In this document: piece by piece, positions 25,452 to 34,974 of the stretch | How the letters are laid out: each line of letters begins with the position of its first letter | How positions within the stretch are numbered: the stretch's first letter is position 1 | Source: JASHVB01 sp035523995 | GTDB taxonomy: Bacteria; Pseudomonadota; Alphaproteobacteria; Acetobacterales; Acetobacteraceae | Reading direction: 5' to 3' | NCBI GenBank assembly: GCA_035523995.1 | Contig: DATKPQ010000118.1 | Location: 7,261 to 71,260 of the forward strand | Length of the DNA stretch: 64,000 nucleotides | The notes under the pieces: generated by a model | Told to the model about the DNA's origin: nothing | Database searches by the model: none | The model's input: only the letters and a program-made list of their open reading frames with translations | Translations under genes and position numbers: made by a program

Positions 25452-26459
25452 CTAGCCGAACATCGCCTGGATCACGGCCGGGTCAACCTCCTCGATCCGT
25501 GCCGGCTGCCAGTAAGGCTTCCGGTCCTTGTCCACCACCATCGCCCGCACGCCCTCGGCGAAATCCGGATAGGCCATCGTCGTGCGCGTCAAGGCAAACT
25601 CCGCATCCAGCGCCTGAGGCAATGTCAGATCGGCCCCCCGTTGCAACGCCTTCAGCGTGAAGCACAGCGCCGAGGGAGACGCCCGGTGCAGCATCTCCAG
25701 CGTCCGCCTGGCCCAGTCGCCTCTCTCGCTTGTCAGCCGCTGTACAATGTCCGGTACAGTCTCGGCCCCGAAGCATCGATCCAGCGCCGCGCGAGCCGCC
25801 GCCAGCGAAAACGCCGGCAATGGCACCGCGAATTCCGCCAGCGCGCCGGCGCCATCCGCGGCCAACGCCTGCGCTAGCGCGCCGAGTTGCGCGCGCGGAC
25901 AGAAATGCGTCGCCAGCGCGGCATGCACCGCATCGGCGCCCTGCATGCGCGCGCCGCTCAGCCCCATATAGAACCCGATCCGCCCCGGCAGCCGTGGCAA
26001 GAAATACGTTGCACCGATATCGGGAAAGAACCCAATCCCCGTCTCCGGCATTGCGAACATCGCATGCTCTGTCGCCACGCGATACGGAGCATGCACGGAA
26101 ACGCCGATCCCGCCGCCCATACAGATGCCGTCGATCAGCGCGACATAAGGCTTCGGGTAGCGGGCAATCATCAGATTCAGTGCGTACTCCTCGCGGAAGA
26201 ACGCATCCGCCACCGCCCGATTGCCGCCGAGCTGTGCGTCGCGCAGCGCGATGATGTCGCCGCCAGCGCAGAACGCGCGCTCACCCGCGGCTTCGATAAC
26301 GACGACGTGCACGTGCGGATCGTCCTGCCAGCCCGCCAGCGCGTGCGTCAGCGCACGGATCATCTCCAGATCCAACGCGTTCAGTGCCCTCGGGCGATTC
26401 AATACTATCCGCCCTGCCCGGCCATCTCGCCGGGCAATCACGCTCTGTAGTTCCGACAT
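25452..26459 (-). CDS. 3-hydroxyisobutyryl-CoA hydrolase (crotonase fold)
   Basis: The 335-residue crotonase-fold protein has the oxyanion-hole motifs FCAGGDI (64-68 core) and GGGIGVS (115-119 core). E139 and D147 in MPETGIGFFPDIGATYFLPR are the HIBCH-type acid pair that separates these hydrolases from enoyl-CoA hydratases. It releases 3-hydroxyisobutyrate from its CoA ester in valine breakdown. Length matches HIBCH proteins (about 340-350). ATG at 26459 has GGAGA upstream. No other valine-pathway gene adjoins it; mce at 22.75 kb is the nearest metabolic relative. Confidence 0.9.
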   Translation of the reverse strand: MSELQSVIARRDGRAGRIVLNRPRALNALDLEMIRALTHALAGWQDDPHVHVVVIEAAGERAFCAGGDIIALRDAQLGGNRAVADAFFREEYALNLMIARYPKPYVALIDGICMGGGIGVSVHAPYRVATEHAMFAMPETGIGFFPDIGATYFLPRLPGRIGFYMGLSGARMQGADAVHAALATHFCPRAQLGALAQALAADGAGALAEFAVPLPAFSLAAARAALDRCFGAETVPDIVQRLTSERGDWARRTLEMLHRASPSALCFTLKALQRGADLTLPQALDAEFALTRTTMAYPDFAEGVRAMVVDKDRKPYWQPARIEEVDPAVIQAMFG

Positions 26460-26590
26460 CCACGTGTCTCCGCAAACCCGCGTGATCTAGGGGCATCACC
26501 CCCCAGCGGCAACCGTGTTTCGCGGCTGATTTACTGGCCGTAACGGCGGCGTCCCGCCATCCTCGCCCACGGCGCGCGGAGACTTCGCAC

Positions 26591-28615
26591 ATGGGAGACT
26601 TGGCAGTCCGACAACCCCATCTCGGACAGGAGGCGATTGCGTTACTCGGCCGCATCCTGAAAACCGGCGACAGCGGTCTGCGCCAGGATGACTTTGTACC
26701 CTACTTGCTCGTGCGCCTGTTGCGTTGCGGCTATGTTCGCCGGAAGCAGGCGGGCTCGCCGTTGTGTGTCGCCACGCAAGCCGGCTCAGAACGCTTCCAG
26801 TTCGAATGCTTGCTGGCGAAGCGGCGCCTGGAGCAGTTGGAACGCCGCGAAATCATTCGAGGCCGCATTCAGGCGATGGCCGACCGCCTGGAACTCGATC
26901 GCGTCCCGGTGCCCGCCGCACCGTCGTTGCGCGAACTGCCGCTCTATCGGGAACGCCAGTTGCCGTTCCTGTGCGAACCACCGCGCCCGGCAAAGCAAGC
27001 GCGCGCGCTTCCGGCACCGGCGGCCAAGAACAGTACCGCTCCCGGAGCGCGCGAAACCCCGGACGACGTGCTCCGCGCGATTCGCGAGGCGGAAATCCGG
27101 GCAAAGCGCGAGCGCGCCTTGCCGATCCCCGACATCGATGCCCCGCAGGCTCTGGAGTCCCGCGACGCGAAGGTCGTACATATCGGCAGGTTGCCGGAAC
27201 CGCGCTCGCTGGTAATGCCGGAAAGCTCCGCTGCATCGTCACCCAACGAAGCGCTGTCGGCGGTCGTCATAGCGGACGTGTTCGACCCGCGGTGCGATGC
27301 GGAGAGGATCAACGATGCAGGGCTGGTCACCGACGATGCCGCGGGCCACAGCGCCCCATGGAGCCGTACTGCTCTTGCGGCCACCGTAGCGGCAGCGATC
27401 CTGCTGATTGCCGATCCGCTCCACCAGCATGAGGCGCCGTCAGTGCAAAAGGCAGCGGCCGTGTCGCTCGCGCAGATGCAGGCGCCCGCGCCGCCGCGCG
27501 GTCAATCACGGCCGGCGATTGCCGCTGCGCGTGTTGGTTCGTTCAAAGCACCGGCGCCGAAACTCGAAGGCCACGCCGTTGCGGCCACCATCAGCCCACA
27601 CAAGAAACGCCTGGCACCCGCGATGGCCTCGCCGCAGCCGACGACCATCGCACGATCGACGCCCCCAATCGTGCTGGCAGACGACGCCGAAGCGACAAAC
27701 CAGCCTCACGCCGGCGCAACCGGGGAGGCGACTGCTGCTGAAGTGCATGCCGCCACGCATTCGGGCCACATGCAGGCACCCGCACTCACACGGCCTGTAG
27801 CGCTGCCGAACCCTCCGCCCGTCGTACCTGGTCTACCCGCAACGGCACCAAGCCATATGCTGACGACCCATTCAGTAACGAGCGGGCACAGAAACAAATC
27901 TCCCAGCACCATCGCAATCGCGGCAGCTACCGCTAACACCCCGACTGCTCCTCCCACGCCGACCGTTGCGCCCACGCCAGTCTTGGCAACCGTTGCGCCC
28001 ATATCGTCCCGGCCCGCCGTACCGCCGGCACCGGTCCATACCGACGCGCCGCGCCCAGTCGCGTTACCATCCGCCCTTGTCGCACCGGCCGAGACCGCAA
28101 CAGTGCCGGTATCCCAAACCGAACTTGCCGAGGCGACGCCACCCTCCGCCCCGCCATCGCCGCCGCCAAACCTCGTGCCGGCCGTGGCGATTGCGACAGC
28201 ACCGCTGGTTGCGGAACCATCAAAACCTGCGGACAAGACGCCCAGCGACAACCCCTTAACTCATAGACCGGACCATGCGAGCGCCGCGGTGCACATTCAC
28301 CACAAGTTGGTCGTCGCCGATGCGGATGTCGATCGATCTACACGCATCTTGGCTCAACCGGATACGCATCCATATCAGCATCAGGACGCGCACCCGGATA
28401 AGCAGCCGGACCCGCATGCGGTTTCGCCCCCCGACGCACTGAAGCGCGTCCTGGCGAGATTGCGCGCCGGCGAAGAATCGGGGGACGTCATGGTCGATCG
28501 GCTGAACACGCTCAGCCTGGAAGCCGCCCGGCACGGCCGGAGCTTCATCCCGCCAGGCGTGCCCCGTCCGTCAGCTACTGCGCCAAGGCGGCCACTGGCG
28601 TTCGCGCTGCCTTGA
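26591..28615 (+). CDS. Large Pro/Ala-rich single-pass membrane protein, function unknown
   Basis: The 674-residue product is not recognised. Residues 1-120 look globular and basic (GLRQDDFVPYLLVRLLRCGY; LAKRRLEQLERREIIRGR). A likely single membrane helix lies near 259-280 (RTALAATVAAAILLIADPL). About 330 residues of low-complexity Pro, Ala, Thr and Val sequence follow, then a short charged C-terminus (DALKRVLARLRAGEESGDV). The layout suggests a cytoplasmic domain anchored by one helix with a long extended periplasmic arm, as in cell-wall-spanning proteins; this is inference. GGAGA lies ten bases before the ATG at 26591. Its last 41 bases overlap the convergent luciferase-like gene. Confidence 0.7.
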   Translation: MGDLAVRQPHLGQEAIALLGRILKTGDSGLRQDDFVPYLLVRLLRCGYVRRKQAGSPLCVATQAGSERFQFECLLAKRRLEQLERREIIRGRIQAMADRLELDRVPVPAAPSLRELPLYRERQLPFLCEPPRPAKQARALPAPAAKNSTAPGARETPDDVLRAIREAEIRAKRERALPIPDIDAPQALESRDAKVVHIGRLPEPRSLVMPESSAASSPNEALSAVVIADVFDPRCDAERINDAGLVTDDAAGHSAPWSRTALAATVAAAILLIADPLHQHEAPSVQKAAAVSLAQMQAPAPPRGQSRPAIAAARVGSFKAPAPKLEGHAVAATISPHKKRLAPAMASPQPTTIARSTPPIVLADDAEATNQPHAGATGEATAAEVHAATHSGHMQAPALTRPVALPNPPPVVPGLPATAPSHMLTTHSVTSGHRNKSPSTIAIAAATANTPTAPPTPTVAPTPVLATVAPISSRPAVPPAPVHTDAPRPVALPSALVAPAETATVPVSQTELAEATPPSAPPSPPPNLVPAVAIATAPLVAEPSKPADKTPSDNPLTHRPDHASAAVHIHHKLVVADADVDRSTRILAQPDTHPYQHQDAHPDKQPDPHAVSPPDALKRVLARLRAGEESGDVMVDRLNTLSLEAARHGRSFIPPGVPRPSATAPRRPLAFALP

Positions 28616-29765
28616 ACGCCGGCATGACCTCCTTGGCGAAACGCTCCAATTGCTCCAGCGCGACATTCAGCGGCACGCCGATCGACATGCTGCATGTCAC
28701 GCGGTCCAGACCAGGATAGCGTTTCTCTACTGCCTTGAGTTGCTCGATGATGTCGTCCGGCGTACCGGTCAGGAAGCCGCCTGCCTTCACCGCGTCCTCG
28801 ATCCGCGGCAGTTTTGCCCCCGGCGCCCGTTTCGGATCCCGCATGATCTCAATTTGCTCCTCGGTCAGCGCGCGCACCAGGCGGAGTTCGCCGAACATCT
28901 TCATGTTCTCTTCGTAGTATTTCGCCGCCTCGCGGATGCCAGCCTCACGGCTCTCGGCAATGAAGAACTGATATCCGAGCGACAGCCGCTCACCGAGTTC
29001 GATCTCCCTGCCGACCCGCGCATAGGCGTCGCGGAAGGCGATCATGTGGCGTTCCACCGCACCGCCTTCCGCCGAACCGCCGCCGATCACGCCACAGATC
29101 CCGTGCTTCGCCATGAAATCGAACGCGCGCTGCGACCCGCTCTGGATCGGCTGCCAGCATTCCACCGGCCGCCGCAACGGACGCGGCACCAACGTCAGCT
29201 CCTTCAGTGTATAACCGCGATACGGCACCTCCGGCGGCAGCGTGTAGTACTTCCCCTGATGGCTGAACGTCTCCTCATTGAATGCCTTGAAAATGATATC
29301 CACCTGCTCCTCGAACAATTCGCGGTTGGCGTTCTGATCAAGCAGCGGAGCACCGAAGGTTTCCACTTCGCGGGTGTGATAGCCGCGCCCGACGCCGAAG
29401 ATTACACGGCCCTCGCTGAGGATGTCTGCCATGGCGTAGTCCTCGGCCAGGCGCAGCGGATGCCACATCGGGGTGATGTTGAAGCCGCAGCCGATCTTCA
29501 GGCGCTTGGTGACGTGCACCAGGTGCATCGCCATCATCAACACGTTCGGAATGCCCTCGTACCCTTCGGGCTGGAAATGATGCTCTGCCATCCAGAACGC
29601 GTTGAAGCCGGCGCGGTCCATCGCCTTCGCCATCTCCACGGCCTTGGTCAACGTGGTGGCCAGCTTCTCGTTGGAATAGCGCCGCTCGTTCACCGGAGTG
29701 CCGCCGTAGCCGAGATTCTCCATGTCGACATGGCCGGCATAGGAGCTGTCAAATTTGGTGATCAT
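28575..29765 (-). CDS. LLM class flavin-dependent oxidoreductase (second copy type)
   Basis: A 396-residue luciferase-like monooxygenase, clearly different from the one at 10.3 kb. It has WMAEHHFQPEGYEGIPNVL, CGFNITPMWHPLRLAEDYA, GRVIFGVGRGYHTREVETFG and CWQPIQSGSQRAFDF. These fit the alkanal/alkane-sulfonate-like branch that uses reduced FMN and oxygen. No flavin reductase is nearby. ATG at 29765 follows GAGGGAGAAACAGG. The 3' end overlaps the convergent proline-rich gene by 41 bases, with real-looking coding sequence on both strands, which is unusual. The substrate is unknown. Confidence 0.9.
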   Translation of the reverse strand: MITKFDSSYAGHVDMENLGYGGTPVNERRYSNEKLATTLTKAVEMAKAMDRAGFNAFWMAEHHFQPEGYEGIPNVLMMAMHLVHVTKRLKIGCGFNITPMWHPLRLAEDYAMADILSEGRVIFGVGRGYHTREVETFGAPLLDQNANRELFEEQVDIIFKAFNEETFSHQGKYYTLPPEVPYRGYTLKELTLVPRPLRRPVECWQPIQSGSQRAFDFMAKHGICGVIGGGSAEGGAVERHMIAFRDAYARVGREIELGERLSLGYQFFIAESREAGIREAAKYYEENMKMFGELRLVRALTEEQIEIMRDPKRAPGAKLPRIEDAVKAGGFLTGTPDDIIEQLKAVEKRYPGLDRVTCSMSIGVPLNVALEQLERFAKEVMPAFKAARTPVAALAQ

Positions 29766-29888
29766 CCTGTTTCTCCCTCGGCACCCGATGGGGCGTGTCG
29801 TTGTCCCGACTGTAACCCCGGCAGCACCTCGCGTCGATCATCCGACCATCCCCGAATTGCCCCCGCAACAATCCAGGTTGCCGCGCCG

Positions 29889-31367
29889 CTATTGGTTGAG
29901 CCGATGCAGGAATTGCCGCAGCCGAGCCAGCAGCATGTCAGGTTTCTGCATCATCTGGTCTTGCTCGTGGGCCGCGGCCTCACAGTGCAGCCAGGTGTGT
30001 CCGCGCCTGGCCTGCGCTTCCAGGCTGCCCTCTAGTCCCGGGCGGATGCGCAGCACCGCGGCAATTTCCGTCTTGTCGAGGCGGTAGGCCATCAGCGGCG
30101 TCAGCGCGGTGGCGGTCACGAACGACGCCATACCGGTGATCAAGCCGATCATCCCGAGCGTGTCGCCGGGGCTTGCGCACAACAGCACCTGGCGGCGGTT
30201 TCCCTCGCCGCGTGCGACTTCCACCGTACCACCCGACAACAGAAATACCGCCTCCGGCATTTCACCTTCACGGATCAGCGTTTCGCCTTTCTCCAGCCTG
30301 ACCGCGACAAAATGCTCCGCAAACACGCCTCGCTCCTCCGGGGCGAGAGCGCCGAACATGTCCGATTCGGCCAGCAGGTCCTGGATGGTCGGAACCGAGG
30401 GCGATGGCAGGGGCGCCACCCCGCCGACGCCGAAGCCGATACCGGCATGCAGCAGATGCCGATGGATCTGCGCGAGCATTTCGGTGCGCGCCGGGCGAAC
30501 GTCGTCGCTGGAACTGACAAAGAACCGAACCTCATAAGCGTTGCCGTCACCGAGCAAGCTGACGCACTCGAACGTGGGGGCAGGAACAGATAACGGGATG
30601 CGGCACGCGAGCGCCGCGGCATTGAGCGCGGCAATGACACGCCGCGGGTCGATGGCAGCGTCGGCATTGACCGTGACGGTGATGTTTCGCGTCGGCGTCG
30701 GCGCGCTGCGATTCTCGAGGCGCGACTTGGCAATCACACTGTTGGGGACGATCGCGATACTGTCGTGCGGCGTAGCGATCTGGGTCGAGCGCCAGTTGAC
30801 CTGCAACACCCGTCCCTCGATTCCGCCCTCGACCCAGATAAGGTCGCCGGGCTTGTAGGCTCGCTCCAGCCCGACAGCGATGCCGGAGAAAACGTCGGCA
30901 AGCGTGCTCTGCAAGGCCAGGCCAAGAATGATGGCAACTACGCCGGAGGTCGCGACCAGCCCGGCGATGGCGACACCAAAGACGAAATTGAACACGGAGA
31001 GGATGGTGGCGGTGTAGATCGCGCCCGCCACCAGGTCCGACACGATCTTCGTTTCGCGCGGCTGGTTCTCCAGCACCACCACCAGCCGCACAATGTCGAC
31101 GGCAACGCGCGCGCCCAGAATCCACCAGCCGATCTCGGCCAGCTGCATCCATATTTGCTCGCCGGTCGTGGCCGCGCGCAGATGTGGCGTCACCGGCGAA
31201 CCGATCGCGCGTCGCATAAACCAGGTCGCCGCACCGAACACGGTGACGCGGATGACGAGGCGCAGCCATAGCGGCCGCTTCCGGTCGAATCGCGTATCCA
31301 GCGCAGTCGCCAGCATCAGCACGCTCGCCAGCGCAAGCGACAGCAAAGCCTCCGAGGAGGTCATCAT
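29889..31367 (-). CDS. MscS-type mechanosensitive channel with cyclic nucleotide-binding domain
   Basis: The 492-residue protein joins an MscS channel to a CNB/Crp-like domain. Membrane helices lie in about residues 1-160. The pore helix and beta domain follow (GVVAIILGLALQSTLADVFS, then YKPGDLIWVEGGIEGRV and ATPHDSIAIVPNSVIAKS). From about 345 to 460 comes the CNB fold (LEKGETLIREGEMPEAVFLL, SPGDTLGMIGLITG). It probably forms a heptameric inner-membrane channel gated by tension and modulated by a nucleotide. The ATG at 31367 is chosen because the upstream extension is not membrane-like; a second ATG is adjacent. The Arg that binds the cyclic phosphate in true cAMP sensors is not evident. Confidence 0.88.
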   Translation of the reverse strand: MMTSSEALLSLALASVLMLATALDTRFDRKRPLWLRLVIRVTVFGAATWFMRRAIGSPVTPHLRAATTGEQIWMQLAEIGWWILGARVAVDIVRLVVVLENQPRETKIVSDLVAGAIYTATILSVFNFVFGVAIAGLVATSGVVAIILGLALQSTLADVFSGIAVGLERAYKPGDLIWVEGGIEGRVLQVNWRSTQIATPHDSIAIVPNSVIAKSRLENRSAPTPTRNITVTVNADAAIDPRRVIAALNAAALACRIPLSVPAPTFECVSLLGDGNAYEVRFFVSSSDDVRPARTEMLAQIHRHLLHAGIGFGVGGVAPLPSPSVPTIQDLLAESDMFGALAPEERGVFAEHFVAVRLEKGETLIREGEMPEAVFLLSGGTVEVARGEGNRRQVLLCASPGDTLGMIGLITGMASFVTATALTPLMAYRLDKTEIAAVLRIRPGLEGSLEAQARRGHTWLHCEAAAHEQDQMMQKPDMLLARLRQFLHRLNQ

Positions 31368-31820
31368 GTCAGACAATATCCACTCTCCGGCGCGGCATCG
31401 GGCCTCCGCCGCGTGGCCTGCTTGGTTCCCGGTCCGATCGGTAATCCCGATATGCCCCCGTACAGTGACGCAATCGGAATCGGACACAAAGCTGATATGG
31501 TGGCGAACCGTCAGCCCAGCAATCATCGCGAGTTAATCAACCGGCCGGCGTGGCCGACCCGCGACTGGCCGAAAGGGTTCCCGCTCCCCTTGTGGACTCG
31601 GGCCCCGAAGTGGACCAAGGTCAGGGGAGGGTGACAACCTTTCTTGTTAGGCGGTCCCTCGCCACTGCCCTCTCCCTGCGTGGCCGGCTTTAACCGGACC
31701 GACGGGGAATGGCCGCTGATCGAAAGGCCGCGCCACACGCCGGCGCCGATCCTTCCGCCGACGGGCGGATGATACTTCGGGCGCGCCGGTGCATGCCCCC
31801 TCCTGCGGGCGCGTCCGTCG
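31368..31820. other. 453-base gap with one F3 repeat, no gene seen
   Basis: The gap between the channel gene and the regulator gene contains an F3 repeat at 31576-31651 (cgctccccttgtggactcgg; tail tttcttgttag as at 25.36 kb). The rest holds only short frames with repeat-like composition. ggccggctttaaccgg near 31681-31696 is a small dyad. The promoter of the channel gene should lie near 31370-31450, but no clear -35/-10 pair stands out. Confidence 0.55.
31576..31651. repeat. F3 repeat
   Basis: A GC-rich F3 copy with its ccccttgtgg core, a ggaccaaggtcaggggaggg block and the tail aacctttcttgttag. It aligns over most of its length with the copy at 25301-25369, including the tail. It lies in the same orientation as that copy. 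Confidence 0.75.
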
Positions 31821-34718
31821 TCATGCCAACTGATCCAGCAGCGATTTCGCCGTCTGCAGGTCTGTGGTATCGAACCCCTCGGTGAAGCGGCCATATATGC
31901 CGCGCAGCAGTCCACTGGCCTCGGGGAGCAAGCCGCGGTCTTTCCAGTGCCGCGCCATGCTGGTCGCGGCGCGCAATTCCCACGAAAGCGCCCCTTGGCG
32001 CTGTGCCGTGTCAAGCGACCGGCGGAATAACTCCTCCGCATCCCCCGCCGCGACCGGACCGTCCCGCGCAAGAAGCAGTTCGCCGCGGATGCGAAGCAAC
32101 TCCGGCACGTACCAGTCTTCGGCCCGGGCCTCGCAACGTTCCAGCATCTGGTCCAGGCCCTGAAGCGCTGCCTCGGGAGCGCCGGTCCGGCCAAGCAATT
32201 GCGCCACCTCGCCCTGCAGCAGCAGGAAACGGGGCAGGAAGCGTGCCTCGCCAGCTTGCTCCAGGCCGGTTTCGAGTGTGCGCAAGCCAGCCGTGATATC
32301 GCTGCGCGCGGTTTCCACCAGGCCCAGGAAACACCGGCCCCAGATATTCCAAAGACGCACCGGGTAACGCTCGGTGTGCGCGATCAGCATGCTGCCGTAA
32401 CGCGCCGCGGCATTCAGATCGCCGACCAGGAATGCAATGGGGCAAGCGCCCTGGCCCAGCACGCTGCAATACGACAAGGCCTGGCCGGCCGCGCGGCCTT
32501 CCTCGATATTATGTGCGACCACCCGCATCGCCTGGGCTGCAAACCCCTGCAACCACAGGATTCGAGCCTGGAAATAGTGGGCCGACACGATCAGGTCGAA
32601 GCCGGCGCTGACGGTCCGCGCGAGGCCTGTCACTGCGACTTCGTGCGCCAGCGCGCGGTCGATGTGATGGCGGGCGCGGGTCTGGTCTCCGCGGTAATGG
32701 TGGGCGGTCGCGAGGATGCGGTCGCCCATCATCAATTCGGCCGGATCGGCGGAGCCGACAACCAGGTCGGCAAAGCGGCCGGCGAAATCCAATGCCGTGC
32801 CGACATTCCCATTGTTGAACTGGTCGATGCACAGGCCCCACAGCGCATGCTGCTGATGGCGCATGTCGTTCAGACGTTCCGCAAGTTCGAGCGTGGTCCT
32901 CCAGGCGGCACCTGCCTCGCGCGCGCGGCCGACGCCGTACATCAGCGCCCAACCGAGTGCGGCCGAAAGCTGCATGCGCTGGCGCGCTGTTTGATCCGTG
33001 TCATCGTTCAGCGTCGCGAGCGCCCGCGTGACGCGGTCCCGGGATTCCCCCAACAACGAGAGCTGGTTCCACAGCGGCACGGCACCGATGGTCAACGCTA
33101 CACCGATCCGCGGATCTCCTTGCGAAGAAAACGCCCAATCAAGACCAGCACGGACGTCGTCCATATGGCGCCGATATTGCTCCAATCGTTCCGCACGCGA
33201 TCTTTGCTCTTGCTGCGCGTCCGCCGCAAGAAGCAAATCGCGATAGTATTCCGCGTGGCGCTTTTTCAGGGCGTCGCCGTCCGCAGTTTCGTCAAGCCGG
33301 TCCAGCGCATAGGCGCGCGTTGTTTCCAGCATGTAGAAATAAGGGGCGTCGCTGTTGATATCGCTGACGACCAGGGACTTCATCGTGAGGCTCATTATCA
33401 CGTCGACTACGTCGGCCGCCGGGATTTGCGCATCGCCGACGACGGCACCAGCCGCGTCCATGGTGAAGCTGCAGCGAAACACCGCGAGGCGCCGCAAGAC
33501 GCACTGTTCTATCTCGGGCAGCAGGTCGTAACTCCAGTCCATCGTCGCGCGCAGAGTCTGCTGCCGTTGCAAGGCGGTGCGACGCCCGCGCGTCAACAAG
33601 GCGAAGCGACGGTTCAAACCCTGGGCGAGATCCTGAAGGCCGAACGCCTCGACCTGGGCAGCGGCCAGTTCAAGCGCCAGCGGCAGGCCATCGAGCCTGC
33701 GGCAGATCTCACAGATCGCCGAAGCATCGGGATCGGTCAGACTGAACTGGACGTCGGATGCAAGCGCCCGTTCGGCGAACAATTGCACTGCGGCATGCTC
33801 TAGCGCTTCCGCCACCGTAATTTCAGCCTGCGCCGGCGGCGTTGCCAACGGGGTGAGATGCGTCAGCGACTCGCCTTCGGCTCGCAGCGGCTCACGGCTT
33901 GTGGCCAGGATGCTGACGCTCGGCGCCGCCTTCAGGATCGTCTCGGCCACGACGGCCACCGCATCGATGACATGCTCGCAGTTGTCCAGCACGATCAGCG
34001 CCTGTTTATCGCGGAGCCATGCGGCCAGGCCTGGCAACGGGTCGGAACCGGTTGCTGTGAAGTCCAATGCGGCCGCCACGGCAGCGGGCACAAGGTCGGC
34101 CCCCGTCACCGAAGCCAGCCCGACAAACCAGGTACCATCAGGATGCGTGGCGGCGACGGTCCGCGCGACTGCCACCGCGACCGTCGTCTTGCCGATCCCG
34201 CCCGGTCCGACGATCGTGACCAGGCGGTGGCGCGCAAGCTGGCTTGCCAGGCTGGTTATCGTATCGTCGCGGCCGACGATGTTGGCCAGCGGCGTTGGCA
34301 GGTTGCCTGGCGCCCGCGCCGTCTGCGGCGCTGCAGGGGGCACGCCGTCCCGTTTGCGCGTCACCGGCGCGACGAAGGCGTAACCTCGCCCTGGTGCGTT
34401 GACGATGAACCGGTTACCGGCGCGGCCGTCGCTGAGTGTCTTGCGCAGGCCGGCGATATGAACGCGCAGCGCGCCCTCATCGACGTGCACGCCGGGCCAT
34501 ACGCGGTCCATGATCTGGCTGTTGCTGAAAGTCTCGCCGGCTGCCCCGACCAGCATTGTCAGGATGTCGTAGGCTCGGCTGCCCAGGCTGACGGGCCTGC
34601 CCTGGTCAAGCAGCAGGCGCCGGTCGGGGATAAGTTGAAATGACCCAAAGACGAAGGTCTCGGCGTCCACGTCCGCGGTGCCTCTCCGACATCGTCGTGA
34701 TCGAAGCACCGGTGGCAA
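31821..34718 (-). CDS. Winged-helix DNA-binding STAND ATPase regulator with TPR-like tail
   Basis: The 965-residue protein combines an OmpR/PhoB-type winged helix (about 20-118: LRVHIAGLRKTLSDG, NAPGRGYAFVAPV), a STAND/NB-ARC-like ATPase (about 140-450; Walker A GPGGIGKTT at 171-179, Walker B LIVLDNCEHV at 241-250, RREP-type sensor TSREPLRAEGE), and a long helical repeat region that looks TPR-like. Such proteins act as one-component regulators that oligomerise on signal. It is divergent from soeABC, 256 bases away from its first gene, so control of that operon is a fair guess. ATG at 34718 is taken; the first strong domain homology starts near residue 20. Confidence 0.85.
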   Translation of the reverse strand: MPPVLRSRRCRRGTADVDAETFVFGSFQLIPDRRLLLDQGRPVSLGSRAYDILTMLVGAAGETFSNSQIMDRVWPGVHVDEGALRVHIAGLRKTLSDGRAGNRFIVNAPGRGYAFVAPVTRKRDGVPPAAPQTARAPGNLPTPLANIVGRDDTITSLASQLARHRLVTIVGPGGIGKTTVAVAVARTVAATHPDGTWFVGLASVTGADLVPAAVAAALDFTATGSDPLPGLAAWLRDKQALIVLDNCEHVIDAVAVVAETILKAAPSVSILATSREPLRAEGESLTHLTPLATPPAQAEITVAEALEHAAVQLFAERALASDVQFSLTDPDASAICEICRRLDGLPLALELAAAQVEAFGLQDLAQGLNRRFALLTRGRRTALQRQQTLRATMDWSYDLLPEIEQCVLRRLAVFRCSFTMDAAGAVVGDAQIPAADVVDVIMSLTMKSLVVSDINSDAPYFYMLETTRAYALDRLDETADGDALKKRHAEYYRDLLLAADAQQEQRSRAERLEQYRRHMDDVRAGLDWAFSSQGDPRIGVALTIGAVPLWNQLSLLGESRDRVTRALATLNDDTDQTARQRMQLSAALGWALMYGVGRAREAGAAWRTTLELAERLNDMRHQQHALWGLCIDQFNNGNVGTALDFAGRFADLVVGSADPAELMMGDRILATAHHYRGDQTRARHHIDRALAHEVAVTGLARTVSAGFDLIVSAHYFQARILWLQGFAAQAMRVVAHNIEEGRAAGQALSYCSVLGQGACPIAFLVGDLNAAARYGSMLIAHTERYPVRLWNIWGRCFLGLVETARSDITAGLRTLETGLEQAGEARFLPRFLLLQGEVAQLLGRTGAPEAALQGLDQMLERCEARAEDWYVPELLRIRGELLLARDGPVAAGDAEELFRRSLDTAQRQGALSWELRAATSMARHWKDRGLLPEASGLLRGIYGRFTEGFDTTDLQTAKSLLDQLA

Positions 34719-34974
34719 TGGCTAACAACCTTTGGGAGCAGGGCAACAGCGTGATCGCGGCGCTTGTCCTCCGCCAGCCCGGCGTTCCGCAAGAATCTGC
34801 GCAGCGGCGGGGGGTGGGTAGAAATTCCATCCCTGCCGAGTCATGGTGCCCTCCGGCGGCTCGCCGGGCATACCCCCGGACCGTCGCGGCGGCGTGACAA
34901 TACCCGGAAAGCGCGGCGCAAGGGGCGGGCCGATTGGCTCGCCCTGTCGTCGCGCGTGGCGGAGGAGCAGAGAG

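Noticed and set aside
32199..33803. 534-codon plus-strand frame
   Set aside because: Antisense to the STAND-ATPase gene; no recognisable motif, and composition is that expected of a GC-rich shadow frame.
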